From NCBI GenBank assembly GCA_035575925.1, contig DATLXK010000012.1, forward strand, positions 62,001 through 126,000: a stretch of 64,000 bases of DNA, given 5' to 3'. Below the pieces are notes generated by a model. The model did not search any database. It had not been told where the DNA came from and saw only the letters and a program-made list of their open reading frames with translations. Numbering within the stretch: the stretch's first letter is position 1; each line of letters begins with the position of its first letter. Positions 48,677-57,631 of this stretch are shown here, piece after piece. The position numbers and the translations under genes are program-made. This stretch comes from DASWTL01 sp035575925 (GTDB lineage Bacteria > Bacteroidota > Bacteroidia > Sphingobacteriales > Sphingobacteriaceae).

Positions 48677-51409
48677 TTGTTTAGAATTATTGGCTTTGTG
48701 TGGTTGATAAGTCCTATGGCTGTTAATGCTCAGCAGCCATCATTAAACAACAACCATCTGCGGGTTACCTTTTTGAAAGATACCGTTTTGCAAAACGGAT
48801 CAACCCATAGTTTTAACACTGTTAGAATTGCCAATACCTCTTCAGTAAAACAAGTTTTTGGATTAGAATTAAACCTACCAGAAGGCTGGAACAGCCTTTT
48901 CACAAATCGCCAGGTAAATACCGTTGAGCCTGGCCAAACGCTGGAACTCCCTATTCGGGTTGCTGCACCAAACATTACTTTAAGCAACCAACTCTACGCT
49001 ATCTCAGTAATTATAACAGATAGTGGCATTGGTGGAAAAAGTGCTTATACATATGTTGCCCGTGTGCAAGCTAATTCTAAATGGCGCGTATCATTACTAA
49101 CACCAGATCTTAAACTGGATCGTATTAGTAAAGAAACATATTTCCAGTTCAAAATATCGAATACAGGAAATATTACACAGGAATTTACAGTTAACATTAA
49201 TACACCACTGGACCTGACAATACCAAAACGTAACAATAAGTTTAAAGTACGGGCAGGGTCTGATACCATAATCCGTGCTGGGATTATTACTGAAGTCCGC
49301 TATTTACAAGAATTTAAGGCGCAGAATATCAGCATAGAATTTATTAATAAAGATAAAGAACAACAAACCTTAGTTCAAAAGGTATATAGTAACAATACTT
49401 TATTTCGCGAAAATTCTTCAAGATGGTACACCTCTCCTTTGGCAATCGAACTGGTATCACAAAATTTTAATATCCCGGCGCAACAGGTATATTACATTAA
49501 TAGTTTTGGGGCATTAGATCTTGAAAAAGGGCGTTCGTTATCGTTTAATTTCCGTTCAGATGATTTTTATACTGAAAATAGTGGCGCAACACGGTATGCT
49601 AATATTAACTATATAACTAAACGCTGGAATATCTCTGTTGGAGATCAAACGGAATTCAGTAATTTTTTAATAGATGGCTTTGGAAGCCGGATTCAATACA
49701 GATCCCCGAATGGATATCAATTTAGTGCTCTCGGAGTTAAAAGCAGACTGGGAAATGCAAATCAGTTTAGCGTTACACAAGAATATCCCATAGGGAAAGA
49801 TGCCACATTAATAAATAAAACCCTCGCAAACCTGGATATTGGATCCCATGTTAATAGCTTCTCAAATATTGCTGAGTACAATAAGGTTTTTGAAAAATTT
49901 GGCGATCTGGCACTCATAGGCGGCTACGGTTTAGAGACTATTGATCTCCCTGCATTTAAAGATGAAATTAACGGGCAAACAGCAGGTCTCCGATATAATT
50001 ATAATTCACCTGTTTTTATTGCCCGAACTACCAATAGTATAACAACCCGTGACTTTCCGGGGCTGGAGCGAGGAGTTAAAAGATCATCAAACGAAATTCG
50101 CTTTCCGCTAAAAAATTATTTTGCAGGGGCAGTAGCTGATTATAATGACCGATCTGTTAGCACGTTAGATTCCAGCAGGTTTATTTATTTATTTGGCGGA
50201 AAAACCAGTGAATATGGATTGCGTACCGGTTACAGCAAAGAAAGAAATAACTTAACCCTAACTGCCACGGTTGTTGATCAATTACAAGACAGTATCACAA
50301 GCACTCCTTTTAAGTCTTACAAACTGAATCTAAACTCCGGGTTGGCTATCTCAAAAGCTTTTGGGTTATCATTCTCCGCAAATATCGCACAAAGTTTATC
50401 GCCGGCTTTTCCACAACTTAAGCATGTTTATGCAATGAACGCCTTCGGGTCGGTTCAATCGAGCGGGTTAGGTGTGAGCTTCAGATATGATAAAGGACCT
50501 ATGTACTATTCAGAATTACTCTCCTTCTACGAATCAGAAGTTCAAACTAATAGATACCAGATTTCACCGTACATTGAAAGAAGTTTTTTAAAATCCGCGT
50601 TAGTAGCCCGGATGGAATTTAATTATGCAGAAGATATTACCAGTAAAACAAAAAATTATCTTGCAAGAATGGATGTTAATGTAGATCTGAATAAGAGGGG
50701 TTTATCATTACGTTTTTATGGAAATCATGATTTTGGAAACCAAAATGCCCTGAATTCCTTAAACATGAGCATCAAAAAAAACATCACTCTTCCATTAGTT
50801 GGTTTGCAAAAATACCGCACTTTAAAAGTGGTTCTTTTTAAAGATAATAATAACAATAATGTTTTCGATTTGAAGGACGAAGCCATTCCCGAAGCAAACA
50901 TCAGGATTGGCAGCCAGTACTTCGCAACAGGAAAAAATGGGGAGGCTACCTATAAAAATATCAAATCAGGTGATTATTCCATCGACTTGGGGCAGGTAAC
51001 AAGCATTCGGGGCTGGAAAGCAAGGAACGGTTTTAAGCCAACTATTTCCGTTACCCAAAATGAAACGGTGTATATTCCTTTTCAAAAGAGCAAATTTTTA
51101 TCCGGCCGTTTAAATTTAGTTAAAGATGCGCTGAGTAAAATTCAATTCAGTTCTTCTAATATCCGTATTACAGCCATAAGCTCAAAAGGCGAATCTTATA
51201 CAACATTAACAAATGAAGATGGTGCGTTCTTCATGAACCTTTCTGAAGATACTTACTTAGTTCAAGTTAATGCTAACGTGTTTAATGAGCAGTTTAGGGT
51301 ACTTCAGGAAACATTTAATGCCGACCTCGTAAATAAACCCGAAGAAACTATAATATTCGAAATCCGGGAGCGGAAGCGCGAAATAAATATAAGGAAGCCA
51401 ACTCAATAA
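48677..51409 (+). CDS. Usher-like outer-membrane protein with N-terminal Ig-like and C-terminal prealbumin-like domains
   Basis: The frame is open from 48548, but no ATG precedes the mature part. A TTG at 48677 would give a compact signal peptide (LFRIIGFVWLISPMAVNAQ) and 910 residues; TTG at 48548 is unlikely since it lies before the terminator. After the signal: two Ig-like segments of NEW3 character (~residues 15-245, LELNLPEGWNSLFTNRQVNT, QLYAISVIITDSG, YFQFKISNTGNITQEFTVNI); a long beta-barrel (~270-720) of short amphipathic strands (RYANINYITKRWNISVGDQT, KSYKLNLNSGLAISKAFGLS); then KVVLFKDNNNNNVFDLKDEA, EATYKNIKSGDYSIDLGQV and a final transthyretin-like domain (ITAISSKGESYTTLTNEDGA). 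This layout resembles fimbrial ushers without sequence identity I can name. Confidence 0.75.
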   Translation: MFRIIGFVWLISPMAVNAQQPSLNNNHLRVTFLKDTVLQNGSTHSFNTVRIANTSSVKQVFGLELNLPEGWNSLFTNRQVNTVEPGQTLELPIRVAAPNITLSNQLYAISVIITDSGIGGKSAYTYVARVQANSKWRVSLLTPDLKLDRISKETYFQFKISNTGNITQEFTVNINTPLDLTIPKRNNKFKVRAGSDTIIRAGIITEVRYLQEFKAQNISIEFINKDKEQQTLVQKVYSNNTLFRENSSRWYTSPLAIELVSQNFNIPAQQVYYINSFGALDLEKGRSLSFNFRSDDFYTENSGATRYANINYITKRWNISVGDQTEFSNFLIDGFGSRIQYRSPNGYQFSALGVKSRLGNANQFSVTQEYPIGKDATLINKTLANLDIGSHVNSFSNIAEYNKVFEKFGDLALIGGYGLETIDLPAFKDEINGQTAGLRYNYNSPVFIARTTNSITTRDFPGLERGVKRSSNEIRFPLKNYFAGAVADYNDRSVSTLDSSRFIYLFGGKTSEYGLRTGYSKERNNLTLTATVVDQLQDSITSTPFKSYKLNLNSGLAISKAFGLSFSANIAQSLSPAFPQLKHVYAMNAFGSVQSSGLGVSFRYDKGPMYYSELLSFYESEVQTNRYQISPYIERSFLKSALVARMEFNYAEDITSKTKNYLARMDVNVDLNKRGLSLRFYGNHDFGNQNALNSLNMSIKKNITLPLVGLQKYRTLKVVLFKDNNNNNVFDLKDEAIPEANIRIGSQYFATGKNGEATYKNIKSGDYSIDLGQVTSIRGWKARNGFKPTISVTQNETVYIPFQKSKFLSGRLNLVKDALSKIQFSSSNIRITAISSKGESYTTLTNEDGAFFMNLSEDTYLVQVNANVFNEQFRVLQETFNADLVNKPEETIIFEIRERKREINIRKPTQ

Positions 51410-51426
51410 TAAAATTACAGGAAATG

Positions 51427-52422
51427 TTAAACATTAATGGCTTTCCATAAGAGGTCCTTTAGATTATCAAGGCCCTTTTGCGCAACTGAAGAGATGAAAA
51501 TAGTTGAAACGTTTGGTAAATCCTTTTTCATTTCTGCCATAAGTTCCTCATCCAGAAGATCAGATTTCGTAATAGCCAGAACCCGTGGCTTGTGCATAAG
51601 CTCAGGATTATACTCTTCAAGTTCATACAGAAGAATACTATATTCCTCTGTAACAGCCCGGCTGGTGTCTGCCGGTATCATGAATAACAACACTGAATTA
51701 CGCTCAATATGTCTCAGAAAACGAAACCCTAAACCTTTTCCTTTTGAAGCCCCTTCAATAATTCCGGGAATATCTGCCATAACAAATGATTTGCCATCCC
51801 GATAGGCAACAATACCCAGATTGGGAACTAAGGTGGTAAATGCATAGTCAGCAATTTCGGGTTTAGCAGCAGAAACTACTGATAATAAAGTTGATTTGCC
51901 GGCATTGGGAAAACCTACTAAGCCCACATCTGCAAGTACCTTTAATTCAAGTACCATCCACTCTTCTTTTCCGGGTTCGCCCGGCTGCGAAAAACGTGGA
52001 GTTTGCAGGGTTGATGTTTTAAAATGCCAATTTCCAAGGCCTCCCCGACCTCCCGGAGTTAAAATTCTTGTTTCGCCATCCTTTGTGATCTCAAAAATCA
52101 CTTCTCCGGTTTCTGCATCTTTTGCTATAGTTCCAAGTGGCACCTCCAGTATTTCATCTTTTCCGGATCTTCCGCTTTTTAACGAACTGGCTCCTGCCTG
52201 GCCATCTTCTGCTATAACATGTTTGCGGTATTTAAGATGCAGCAATGTCCATAACTGACTATTTCCTTTTAAAGTGATATGGCCTCCCCGCCCGCCGTCT
52301 CCTCCATCCGGGCCACCGTTTGCGTTCTGTTTATCCCGATGTAAGTGAGCGGAGCCGCCGCCGCCATGACCTGAACGACAACAAATTTTTACATAATCAA
52401 CAAAATTAGAACCCTGAGACAT
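51427..52422 (-). CDS. obg: GTPase Obg
   Basis: 331 residues. The N-terminal Obg fold is Gly-rich (GHGGGGSAHLHRDKQNANGG, GPDGGDGGRGGHITLKG). The G domain has G1 GFPNAGKSTLL (~residue 166), G2 FTTLVPNLG, G3 DIPGIIEGA, G4 ITKSD and G5 SSVAQKG. There is no C-terminal OCT domain, as usual for Bacteroidota. It is an essential ribosome-assembly factor of the 50S subunit, linked to stringent response. The gene is 93 bases downstream of adk on the same strand, with a terminator between. Confidence 0.97.
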   Translation of the reverse strand: MSQGSNFVDYVKICCRSGHGGGGSAHLHRDKQNANGGPDGGDGGRGGHITLKGNSQLWTLLHLKYRKHVIAEDGQAGASSLKSGRSGKDEILEVPLGTIAKDAETGEVIFEITKDGETRILTPGGRGGLGNWHFKTSTLQTPRFSQPGEPGKEEWMVLELKVLADVGLVGFPNAGKSTLLSVVSAAKPEIADYAFTTLVPNLGIVAYRDGKSFVMADIPGIIEGASKGKGLGFRFLRHIERNSVLLFMIPADTSRAVTEEYSILLYELEEYNPELMHKPRVLAITKSDLLDEELMAEMKKDLPNVSTIFISSVAQKGLDNLKDLLWKAINV

Positions 52423-52456
52423 ATATGGAATTAATTCACACTCAATATCAATTTAC

Positions 52457-52484
52457 AAAAAAAGCGAGCTGATACCTGCTCGCT
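52457..52484 (-). terminator. Intrinsic terminator of adk
   Basis: 7-bp stem AGCGAGC/GCTCGCT (52463-52469 with 52478-52484) with an A run on the left, giving a T run on the minus strand. Confidence 0.8.
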
Positions 52485-52514
52485 ACATATTACCTTGATG
52501 GATATGTTGCCCTA

Positions 52515-53093
52515 TTATACCTTTATATTTTCAACCTCCTGACAAACCAAGCCAAATATATCATCAATGCTTCCTATTCCATTTATGCTGCAAAACTTAT
52601 CTTGCTGCTTGTAATAATTAGCTACAGGGGCAGTTTTAGAATTATATTCTACAATTCGTTTTCGGATAATCTCAGGATTGGCATCATCCAAACGTCCCGA
52701 GTCTTTTCCTCTTATAAGTAATCTTCTTTCAAGTTCATCATCATTAACTTCAAGAGCTACCATACAAGCTATTTGAGTATTTTTTGATTTTAAAAGCTCG
52801 TCTAAGGCCTCAGCTTGTGCTACTGTTCTTGGAAAGCCGTCAAAAATAAATCCGTTGGCACTTTTATTTACATCAAGTTTATTACTGATCATACCAATAA
52901 CCACTTCATCAGGAACCAGAATACCCTGATCCATTAATTTTTTTGCCTCAAGTCCAAGTTCAGTTCCCTGGGATATTTCGTTCCTAAGCAAATCACCGGT
53001 TGATAAATGAATGAGCTGGTACTTGTCAATCAATTTTTGCGACTGGGTACCCTTGCCGGCTCCCGGAGGTCCAAACAAAACTATGTTTAGCAT
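52515..53093 (-). CDS. adk: Adenylate kinase
   Basis: 192 residues, the short-LID form. P-loop GPPGAGKGTQSQKL at the start, AMP-binding LSTGDLLRNEISQGTELG, FIFDGFPRTVAQAEAL, and the LID region ERRLLIRGKDSGRLDDANPE with R-G-K-D-S-G-R-x-D-D, then IVEYNSKTAPVANYY. It balances ATP, ADP and AMP in the cytosol. The short LID lacks the zinc-binding Cys cluster. Standard core gene, next to obg. Confidence 0.97.
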   Translation of the reverse strand: MLNIVLFGPPGAGKGTQSQKLIDKYQLIHLSTGDLLRNEISQGTELGLEAKKLMDQGILVPDEVVIGMISNKLDVNKSANGFIFDGFPRTVAQAEALDELLKSKNTQIACMVALEVNDDELERRLLIRGKDSGRLDDANPEIIRKRIVEYNSKTAPVANYYKQQDKFCSINGIGSIDDIFGLVCQEVENIKV

Positions 53094-53114
53094 TCGTGAT
53101 ATTTTTAAAATTTA

Positions 53115-53148
53115 AAAGCCTTTCCGAAAATTGGGGCGAAAAGGCTTT
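53115..53148 (-). terminator. Intrinsic terminator of the tRNA-Arg gene
   Basis: 9-bp stem (53115-53123 with 53140-53148); on the minus strand it is followed by a T-rich run, 12 bases after the tRNA 3' end. Confidence 0.75.
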
Positions 53149-53159
53149 GTTAATAACTG

Positions 53160-53233
53160 TGCACTTGAAGGGAGTCGAACCCCTAACCTCCTGATCCGTA
53201 GTCAGGTGCTCTATCCAATTAAGCTACAAGTGC
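53160..53233 (-). tRNA. tRNA-Arg (ACG)
   Basis: 74-nt cloverleaf on the minus strand: acceptor GCACTTG/CAAGTGC, anticodon stem CCTGA/TCAGG with loop CTACGGA (anticodon ACG, read as ICG), T-arm GGGG-TTCGACT-CCC. Discriminator A; CCA not encoded. Confidence 0.97.
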
Positions 53234-53315
53234 CTGAAGAATTGGACTGCAAAGATATAGTTTCTTTTTAAAACGTATAAACTTTTGTAAAATATGGTAC
53301 TGATACTTGTTTCAA

Positions 53316-54293
53316 TTATTTTTTATCTTTTGAAGCAGGCTTTGAAATAGACTCGCGCATATCGGTATCGGCCTTAAGGTTCTGCATTTTGTAATAATCC
53401 ATAATCCCTAAATTACCACTTCTGAACGCTTCAGCCATTGCCATAGGTATTTGAGCCTCTGCTTCGATTACCTTAGCCCTTGCTTCCTGAGCCTTTGCAC
53501 GCATTTCCTGCTCAGAAGCTACAGCCATAGCCCGGCGCTCTTCAGCTCTTGCCTGGGCAACCTTTAAATCTGCTTCAGCCTGATCAGTTTGGAGTTTTGC
53601 GCCAATATTATCGCCAATATCTATATCTGCAATGTCAATAGATAGGATCTCGAATGCGGTTCCGCTATCCAATCCTTTTCCCAAAACTGTTTTAGAAATA
53701 CGATCGGGATTTTCTAAAACCTCTTTATGATTTACAGCCGATCCGATTGTAGTTACAATACCTTCTCCAACACGGGCCAGAATGGTTTCTTCGCCAGCTC
53801 CGCCCACTAACTGATTGATATTAGCACGGACCGTTACACGAGCTTTTGCTACTAACTGAATGCCGTCTTTTGCAACGGCCGCTACCGGTGGGGTGTTAAT
53901 AACCCTGGGATTTACGGATAGCTGCACGGCATCAAATACATCGCGTCCAGCCAGATCTATTGCTGTAGCCAGTTTAAAATCGAGTGGTATATTCGCTTTA
54001 TCGGCAGAAATAAGAGCCTTTATTACGTTGTTAACATTCCCTCCGGCCAGGTAATGTGTTTCAATATCATTAGAAGTAATATTTAAACCTGCCTTGGTAG
54101 ATATAATCATGGCGTTTACAACCAATGAAGGTGAAACTTTTCTCAGCCTCATCAATACAAGATTTAAAAGATTAATTTTTACCCCTGATAGTTGTGCGGT
54201 AAACCAAAGATTAATTGGTAAGATATATAAAAACAAAAATAAGGCTATTATTGACCCTACAACAACAAAAATAAGGTATGCTGGATTCTCCAT
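53316..54293 (-). CDS. floA: Flotillin-like protein FloA
   Basis: 325 residues. One N-terminal membrane segment (AYLIFVVVGSIIALFLFLYI), then the SPFH/UPF0365 domain: VNLLNLVLMRLRKVSP-like text, IISTKAGLNITSNDIETHYL, AKARVTVRANINQLVGGAGE, ETILARVGEGIVTTIGSA, and the Ala/Glu-rich coiled coil QTDQAEADLKVAQARAEERR. FloA forms membrane microdomain scaffolds. The usual start and full length are preserved. The conserved function is structural; partners here are unknown. It is followed by tRNA-Arg downstream and preceded by the reductase gene. Confidence 0.95.
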   Translation of the reverse strand: MENPAYLIFVVVGSIIALFLFLYILPINLWFTAQLSGVKINLLNLVLMRLRKVSPSLVVNAMIISTKAGLNITSNDIETHYLAGGNVNNVIKALISADKANIPLDFKLATAIDLAGRDVFDAVQLSVNPRVINTPPVAAVAKDGIQLVAKARVTVRANINQLVGGAGEETILARVGEGIVTTIGSAVNHKEVLENPDRISKTVLGKGLDSGTAFEILSIDIADIDIGDNIGAKLQTDQAEADLKVAQARAEERRAMAVASEQEMRAKAQEARAKVIEAEAQIPMAMAEAFRSGNLGIMDYYKMQNLKADTDMRESISKPASKDKK

Positions 54294-54353
54294 AGTGTAT
54301 TAAATTCAATAATTTAAGTCTGAGTAAAATTCTTTTTAAATATAGATAATAAA

Positions 54354-55256
54354 TTAAACTTTAAGCTGATCGTCTAAAATCGCAAGCCCTTCTTTAAATG
54401 AATGTGGCTTGTATCCTAATTCGCTAATGGTTTTATCAAGTATGAACCCTGTTTTTTTTGGTCTTTTTGCGGGTTGGTTAAGAATATCTGATGAAATAGG
54501 ATTAATCAAATTTTTGTTAAGCTGCCAATAGTCTGCAACCTGCTGTACGATTTCTATAACATTCATAAAATCCTTTCCCGATGCATTATAAATGCCTTCA
54601 GCTTGTTTTTCAACTGCTAAAATACAACATTGAGCTAAATCTTCAGCAAGTGTTGGCATGCGCCATTGATCGTTTACCACATTAATCGGCTCACCTTTTT
54701 CGAGTGCAGATTTTGCCCATAACACAATATTTGTACGGCTCATGTCGGTTATAACTCCATAAACTATTATAGTACGAAGTATCGCCGCTCTAACTGCAGA
54801 GCCCTGAATTATTTTTTCAGAGTTGAGCTTGGACTGCCCATAATAACTAACAGGATGAGGTTCATCCGTTTCAGTATAAGGCCCGGCTTCTCCGTCAAAA
54901 ATGAAGTCCGTAGATAAATGTACCAGGTGTATATTCAGAATCTGACAAATATTAACTATAGTTTGAACAGCGTCCACATTTAACGCAGCACATGTTTGCT
55001 GATCGTTTTCACAAGCGTCCACATTAGTCATCGCCGCAGTATGAATGATACTATCTGGATGATATTTTTCTAAAACAGATTTTACCTGCCCGGAATTACA
55101 AATATCAAGCTCTTCGTATATATACCCAGTAGTTATTTGGTGACGATTTTTGCCTTTAGAAGTAGCAATAAGGTTGAATGCTTTTGTTTTAAGAATAAGG
55201 TCGGTTATTTTTTGACCTAGTAATCCATTACTGCCCGTAACAAGAATAGTTTTCAT
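54354..55256 (-). CDS. dTDP-4-dehydrorhamnose reductase-like SDR protein
   Basis: 300 residues of the extended short-chain dehydrogenase family, RmlD/RfbD group: NAD(P) loop TILVTGSNGLLGQKITDLIL, AAMTNVDACENDQQTC, HLVHLSTDFIFDGEAGPYTE with the family S-T-D-x-x-F-D-G, and the catalytic YYGQSKLNSEK (Tyr-x-x-x-Lys). The C-terminal KRPKKTGFILDKTISELGYK is typical. It would reduce a 4-keto sugar nucleotide, but no other rhamnose genes are near, and homologues outside such clusters may act on other substrates (also related to the MAT2B-like group). Sure for fold, less so for substrate. Confidence 0.85.
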   Translation of the reverse strand: MKTILVTGSNGLLGQKITDLILKTKAFNLIATSKGKNRHQITTGYIYEELDICNSGQVKSVLEKYHPDSIIHTAAMTNVDACENDQQTCAALNVDAVQTIVNICQILNIHLVHLSTDFIFDGEAGPYTETDEPHPVSYYGQSKLNSEKIIQGSAVRAAILRTIIVYGVITDMSRTNIVLWAKSALEKGEPINVVNDQWRMPTLAEDLAQCCILAVEKQAEGIYNASGKDFMNVIEIVQQVADYWQLNKNLINPISSDILNQPAKRPKKTGFILDKTISELGYKPHSFKEGLAILDDQLKV

Positions 55257-55296
55257 GCTTCAAAGAAGTAAATTATTTATAATCTTTTTATTTAAA

Positions 55297-55509
55297 TTAT
55301 ATTTTTCTTCTTTTCTTACGCGAATAAGCTACTAAAATAACCAATACTATTAAACCGATTATCCCAAATAACCACCACTGTTCACTGAAGTTTTTATTTG
55401 TTCCGGCATTATTACTCAAATCGCTATCTACCACGTTTTGGGCGTGTACAATTATGTGAGTAAGGAAAATAGCTGCAAAAAACAACAGGCTATATTTAAT
55501 TGATTTCAT
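55297..55509 (-). CDS. Small membrane protein with signal peptide, paralogue 1
   Basis: 70 residues: signal peptide (SLLFFAAIFLTHIIVHAQ), a short extracytoplasmic stretch VVDSDLSNNAGTNKNFSEQW, one membrane helix (WLFGIIGLIVLVILVAYS) and a basic tail RKKRRKI. Same layout as the next gene upstream: V-D-x-D-(L/I)-S-x-N, an aromatic W-x-W/W-W lead into a helix of I/V, then Arg-rich end. Orientation would put the tail in the cytoplasm. Function unknown. Confidence 0.75.
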   Translation of the reverse strand: MKSIKYSLLFFAAIFLTHIIVHAQNVVDSDLSNNAGTNKNFSEQWWLFGIIGLIVLVILVAYSRKKRRKI

Positions 55510-55590
55510 TAATGTTAAATTAATTGATTAAAGAAACTGCCTTTAATATCTATAAAGATAATTCAAGACAGCTTCTATCCTTAAAGAAGA

Positions 55591-55848
55591 TTACACATCA
55601 CGTCTGCTTCCGCCTCTGGTAATTGCTATTATAATAACAATAAACACAGCTACTCCAACAACCCAAACCCAAGGTTGTGCATACCACATTCCTCCTCCAT
55701 CATTGGTACTAATATCAACGTCAACCTTTTCTGGAACTGTTTGAGCAAATACTTGCACAGAAGTTAAAAAACTTCCAATGGTAAGTAACGCTGTAAAGAT
55801 CATTTTTTGCATTAAATTCATAGATTTTGTGTTTGTGAATTGTTTCAT
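55591..55848 (-). CDS. Small membrane protein with signal peptide, paralogue 2
   Basis: 85 residues, or 76 if the Met at 55821 is used. Signal peptide ending SVQVFAQ, then VPEKVDVDISTNDGGGMWYA, a tryptophan-led membrane helix QPWVWVVGVAVFIVIIIAIT and the tail RGGSRRDV. The V-D-x-D-I-S-x-N motif and the topology match the protein at 55297, 81 bases downstream on the same strand, so the pair arose by duplication and is probably one transcript. No named family is known to me. Confidence 0.75.
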   Translation of the reverse strand: MKQFTNTKSMNLMQKMIFTALLTIGSFLTSVQVFAQTVPEKVDVDISTNDGGGMWYAQPWVWVVGVAVFIVIIIAITRGGSRRDV

Positions 55849-55934
55849 GTTTGTGGTTTTTAAGGTTTAAGTGTTTATTATTTTTTATTTAAAATTAAAG
55901 AATTAATAACGTAACAGATTTTCTTTATTAAGTG

Positions 55935-55964
55935 TTTGATTTTAGCAGATAAAGCGTATTTTTG
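55935..55964 (+). promoter_or_regulatory. Bacteroidota-type promoter of atpD
   Basis: -33 box TTTG (55935-55938), 18 bases, -7 box TATTTTTG (55957-55964), an excellent match to TTTG / TAnnTTTG. The expected leader is about 60 bases. Confidence 0.75.
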
Positions 55965-56033
55965 CAGACCAAAAAAGACGTCTGTTTATACAGTTGCAAA
56001 TTAAACATTATTTAAAATTTATTTTACTAATAT

Positions 56034-57539
56034 ATGCCAAACGTTGGAAAAATAGCACAAATAATCGGGCCCGTAGTTGATGTCAGCTTTGCTGATAGTG
56101 CTAATCTTCCCCGAATTTATGATGCGTTAGAGGTTCAAAAAGAAACCGGACAAAAAATTATTTTTGAGGTTCAGCAACACTTAGGTGAAGATCGCGTGCG
56201 TGCAATAGCAATGGACTCAACTGATGGTTTAATGCGCGGCATGCCGGTAACTGATACAGGTGCTCCAATTAAAATGCCCGTTGGCGACAACGTAAAAGGA
56301 CGTGTATTTAATGTAGTTGGTGATGCTATTGATGGAATACCGAATCTTGATAAATCCAACGGTCGTCCTATCCACAGTCATCCTCCCCGTTTTGAAGATC
56401 TTTCAACAGAAACCGAAGTGCTATTCACCGGTATAAAAGTAATTGATCTTTTAGAGCCTTATGCTAAAGGTGGAAAAATTGGGTTATTCGGTGGTGCAGG
56501 TGTTGGTAAGACGGTGTTAATACAAGAACTTATCAACAACATTGCGAAAGCATACTCGGGACTATCCGTATTTGCAGGTGTGGGTGAACGCACCCGCGAA
56601 GGTAATGACCTATTACGTGAAATGCTTGAATCAGGAATCATAAAATATGGTGATGAGTTTATGCACGGAATGGAAAAAGGCGAGTGGAATCTTGACAAAA
56701 TTGATCAGGAGCAATTAAAAGAATCTAAAGCTACTTTCGTTTTCGGACAGATGAACGAGCCACCGGGCGCACGTGCGCGTGTAGCCTTATCGGGACTTAC
56801 TCTTGCTGAATACTTCCGTGATGGTGATGAACAAGGACAAGGACGCGATATCCTATTTTTTATTGATAATATTTTTCGTTTTACTCAGGCCGGTTCAGAA
56901 GTGTCGGCTCTTCTTGGGCGTATGCCATCAGCTGTTGGATATCAGCCAACCCTGGCAACCGAAATGGGTTTAATGCAGGAACGAATTACCTCAACCAAAC
57001 GTGGATCAATTACATCAGTGCAGGCAGTATATGTTCCTGCTGATGATTTAACAGATCCGGCACCGGCAACAACTTTTGCCCACTTAGATGCTACAACTGT
57101 ACTTTCACGCAAGATTGCGGAACTGGGTATCTATCCTGCTGTGGATCCCCTGGATTCTACATCCCGCATCCTGAACGCTGCCACACTGGGTGATGAACAT
57201 TATAACACCGCACAACGTGTTAAAGAAATTTTACAACGCTACAAAGAACTTCAGGATATCATCGCCATTTTAGGTATGGATGAATTATCAGAAGAGGATA
57301 AGCTGGTAGTAGGAAGAGCGCGTCGTGTGCAGCGGTTCTTGTCACAGCCTTTCCATGTGGCAGAACAGTTTACAGGGTTAAAAGGTGTACTAGTTGATAT
57401 TAAAGAAACTATAAAAGGTTTTAACATGATCATGGACGGCGAAGTGGATGAGTATCCTGAAGCGGCTTTTAACCTTGTTGGCACCATTGAAGACGCTATA
57501 GAAAAAGGAAAGAAGATTTTAGCGGAGGCGAACGCTTAA
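56034..57539 (+). CDS. atpD: F-type ATP synthase subunit beta
   Basis: 501 residues, standard length. P-loop GLFGGAGVGKTVLIQELINN (~residue 152), GVGERTREGNDLLREM with the catalytic Glu, DNIFRFTQAGSEVSALLGRM (with the ALLGRMPS signature) and YVPADDLTDPAPATTFAHLD (with DELSEED later). It forms the catalytic sites of the F1 head. It is followed by atpC after a 92-base gap that holds an inverted repeat; the remaining ATP synthase genes are not in the window, as usual for Bacteroidota, where atpD-atpC form a separate pair. Confidence 0.98.
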   Translation: MPNVGKIAQIIGPVVDVSFADSANLPRIYDALEVQKETGQKIIFEVQQHLGEDRVRAIAMDSTDGLMRGMPVTDTGAPIKMPVGDNVKGRVFNVVGDAIDGIPNLDKSNGRPIHSHPPRFEDLSTETEVLFTGIKVIDLLEPYAKGGKIGLFGGAGVGKTVLIQELINNIAKAYSGLSVFAGVGERTREGNDLLREMLESGIIKYGDEFMHGMEKGEWNLDKIDQEQLKESKATFVFGQMNEPPGARARVALSGLTLAEYFRDGDEQGQGRDILFFIDNIFRFTQAGSEVSALLGRMPSAVGYQPTLATEMGLMQERITSTKRGSITSVQAVYVPADDLTDPAPATTFAHLDATTVLSRKIAELGIYPAVDPLDSTSRILNAATLGDEHYNTAQRVKEILQRYKELQDIIAILGMDELSEEDKLVVGRARRVQRFLSQPFHVAEQFTGLKGVLVDIKETIKGFNMIMDGEVDEYPEAAFNLVGTIEDAIEKGKKILAEANA

Positions 57540-57540
57540 T

Positions 57541-57622
57541 TGAGATATGAGAAATTAGATTTGAGATATAAGATTCGAACTGTATTTAATGCTGTCTCAA
57601 TTCTCATATTTCAAATCTCACA
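57541..57622. repeat. Inverted repeat element between atpD and atpC
   Basis: tgagatatgagaa and gatttgagatat on the left are answered by ttctcatattt and caaatctca on the right, giving a long imperfect hairpin within the operon. Repeats of the tttgagatatgag type are dispersed in Bacteroidota genomes. Confidence 0.7.
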
Positions 57623-57631
57623 GCTACTAAA

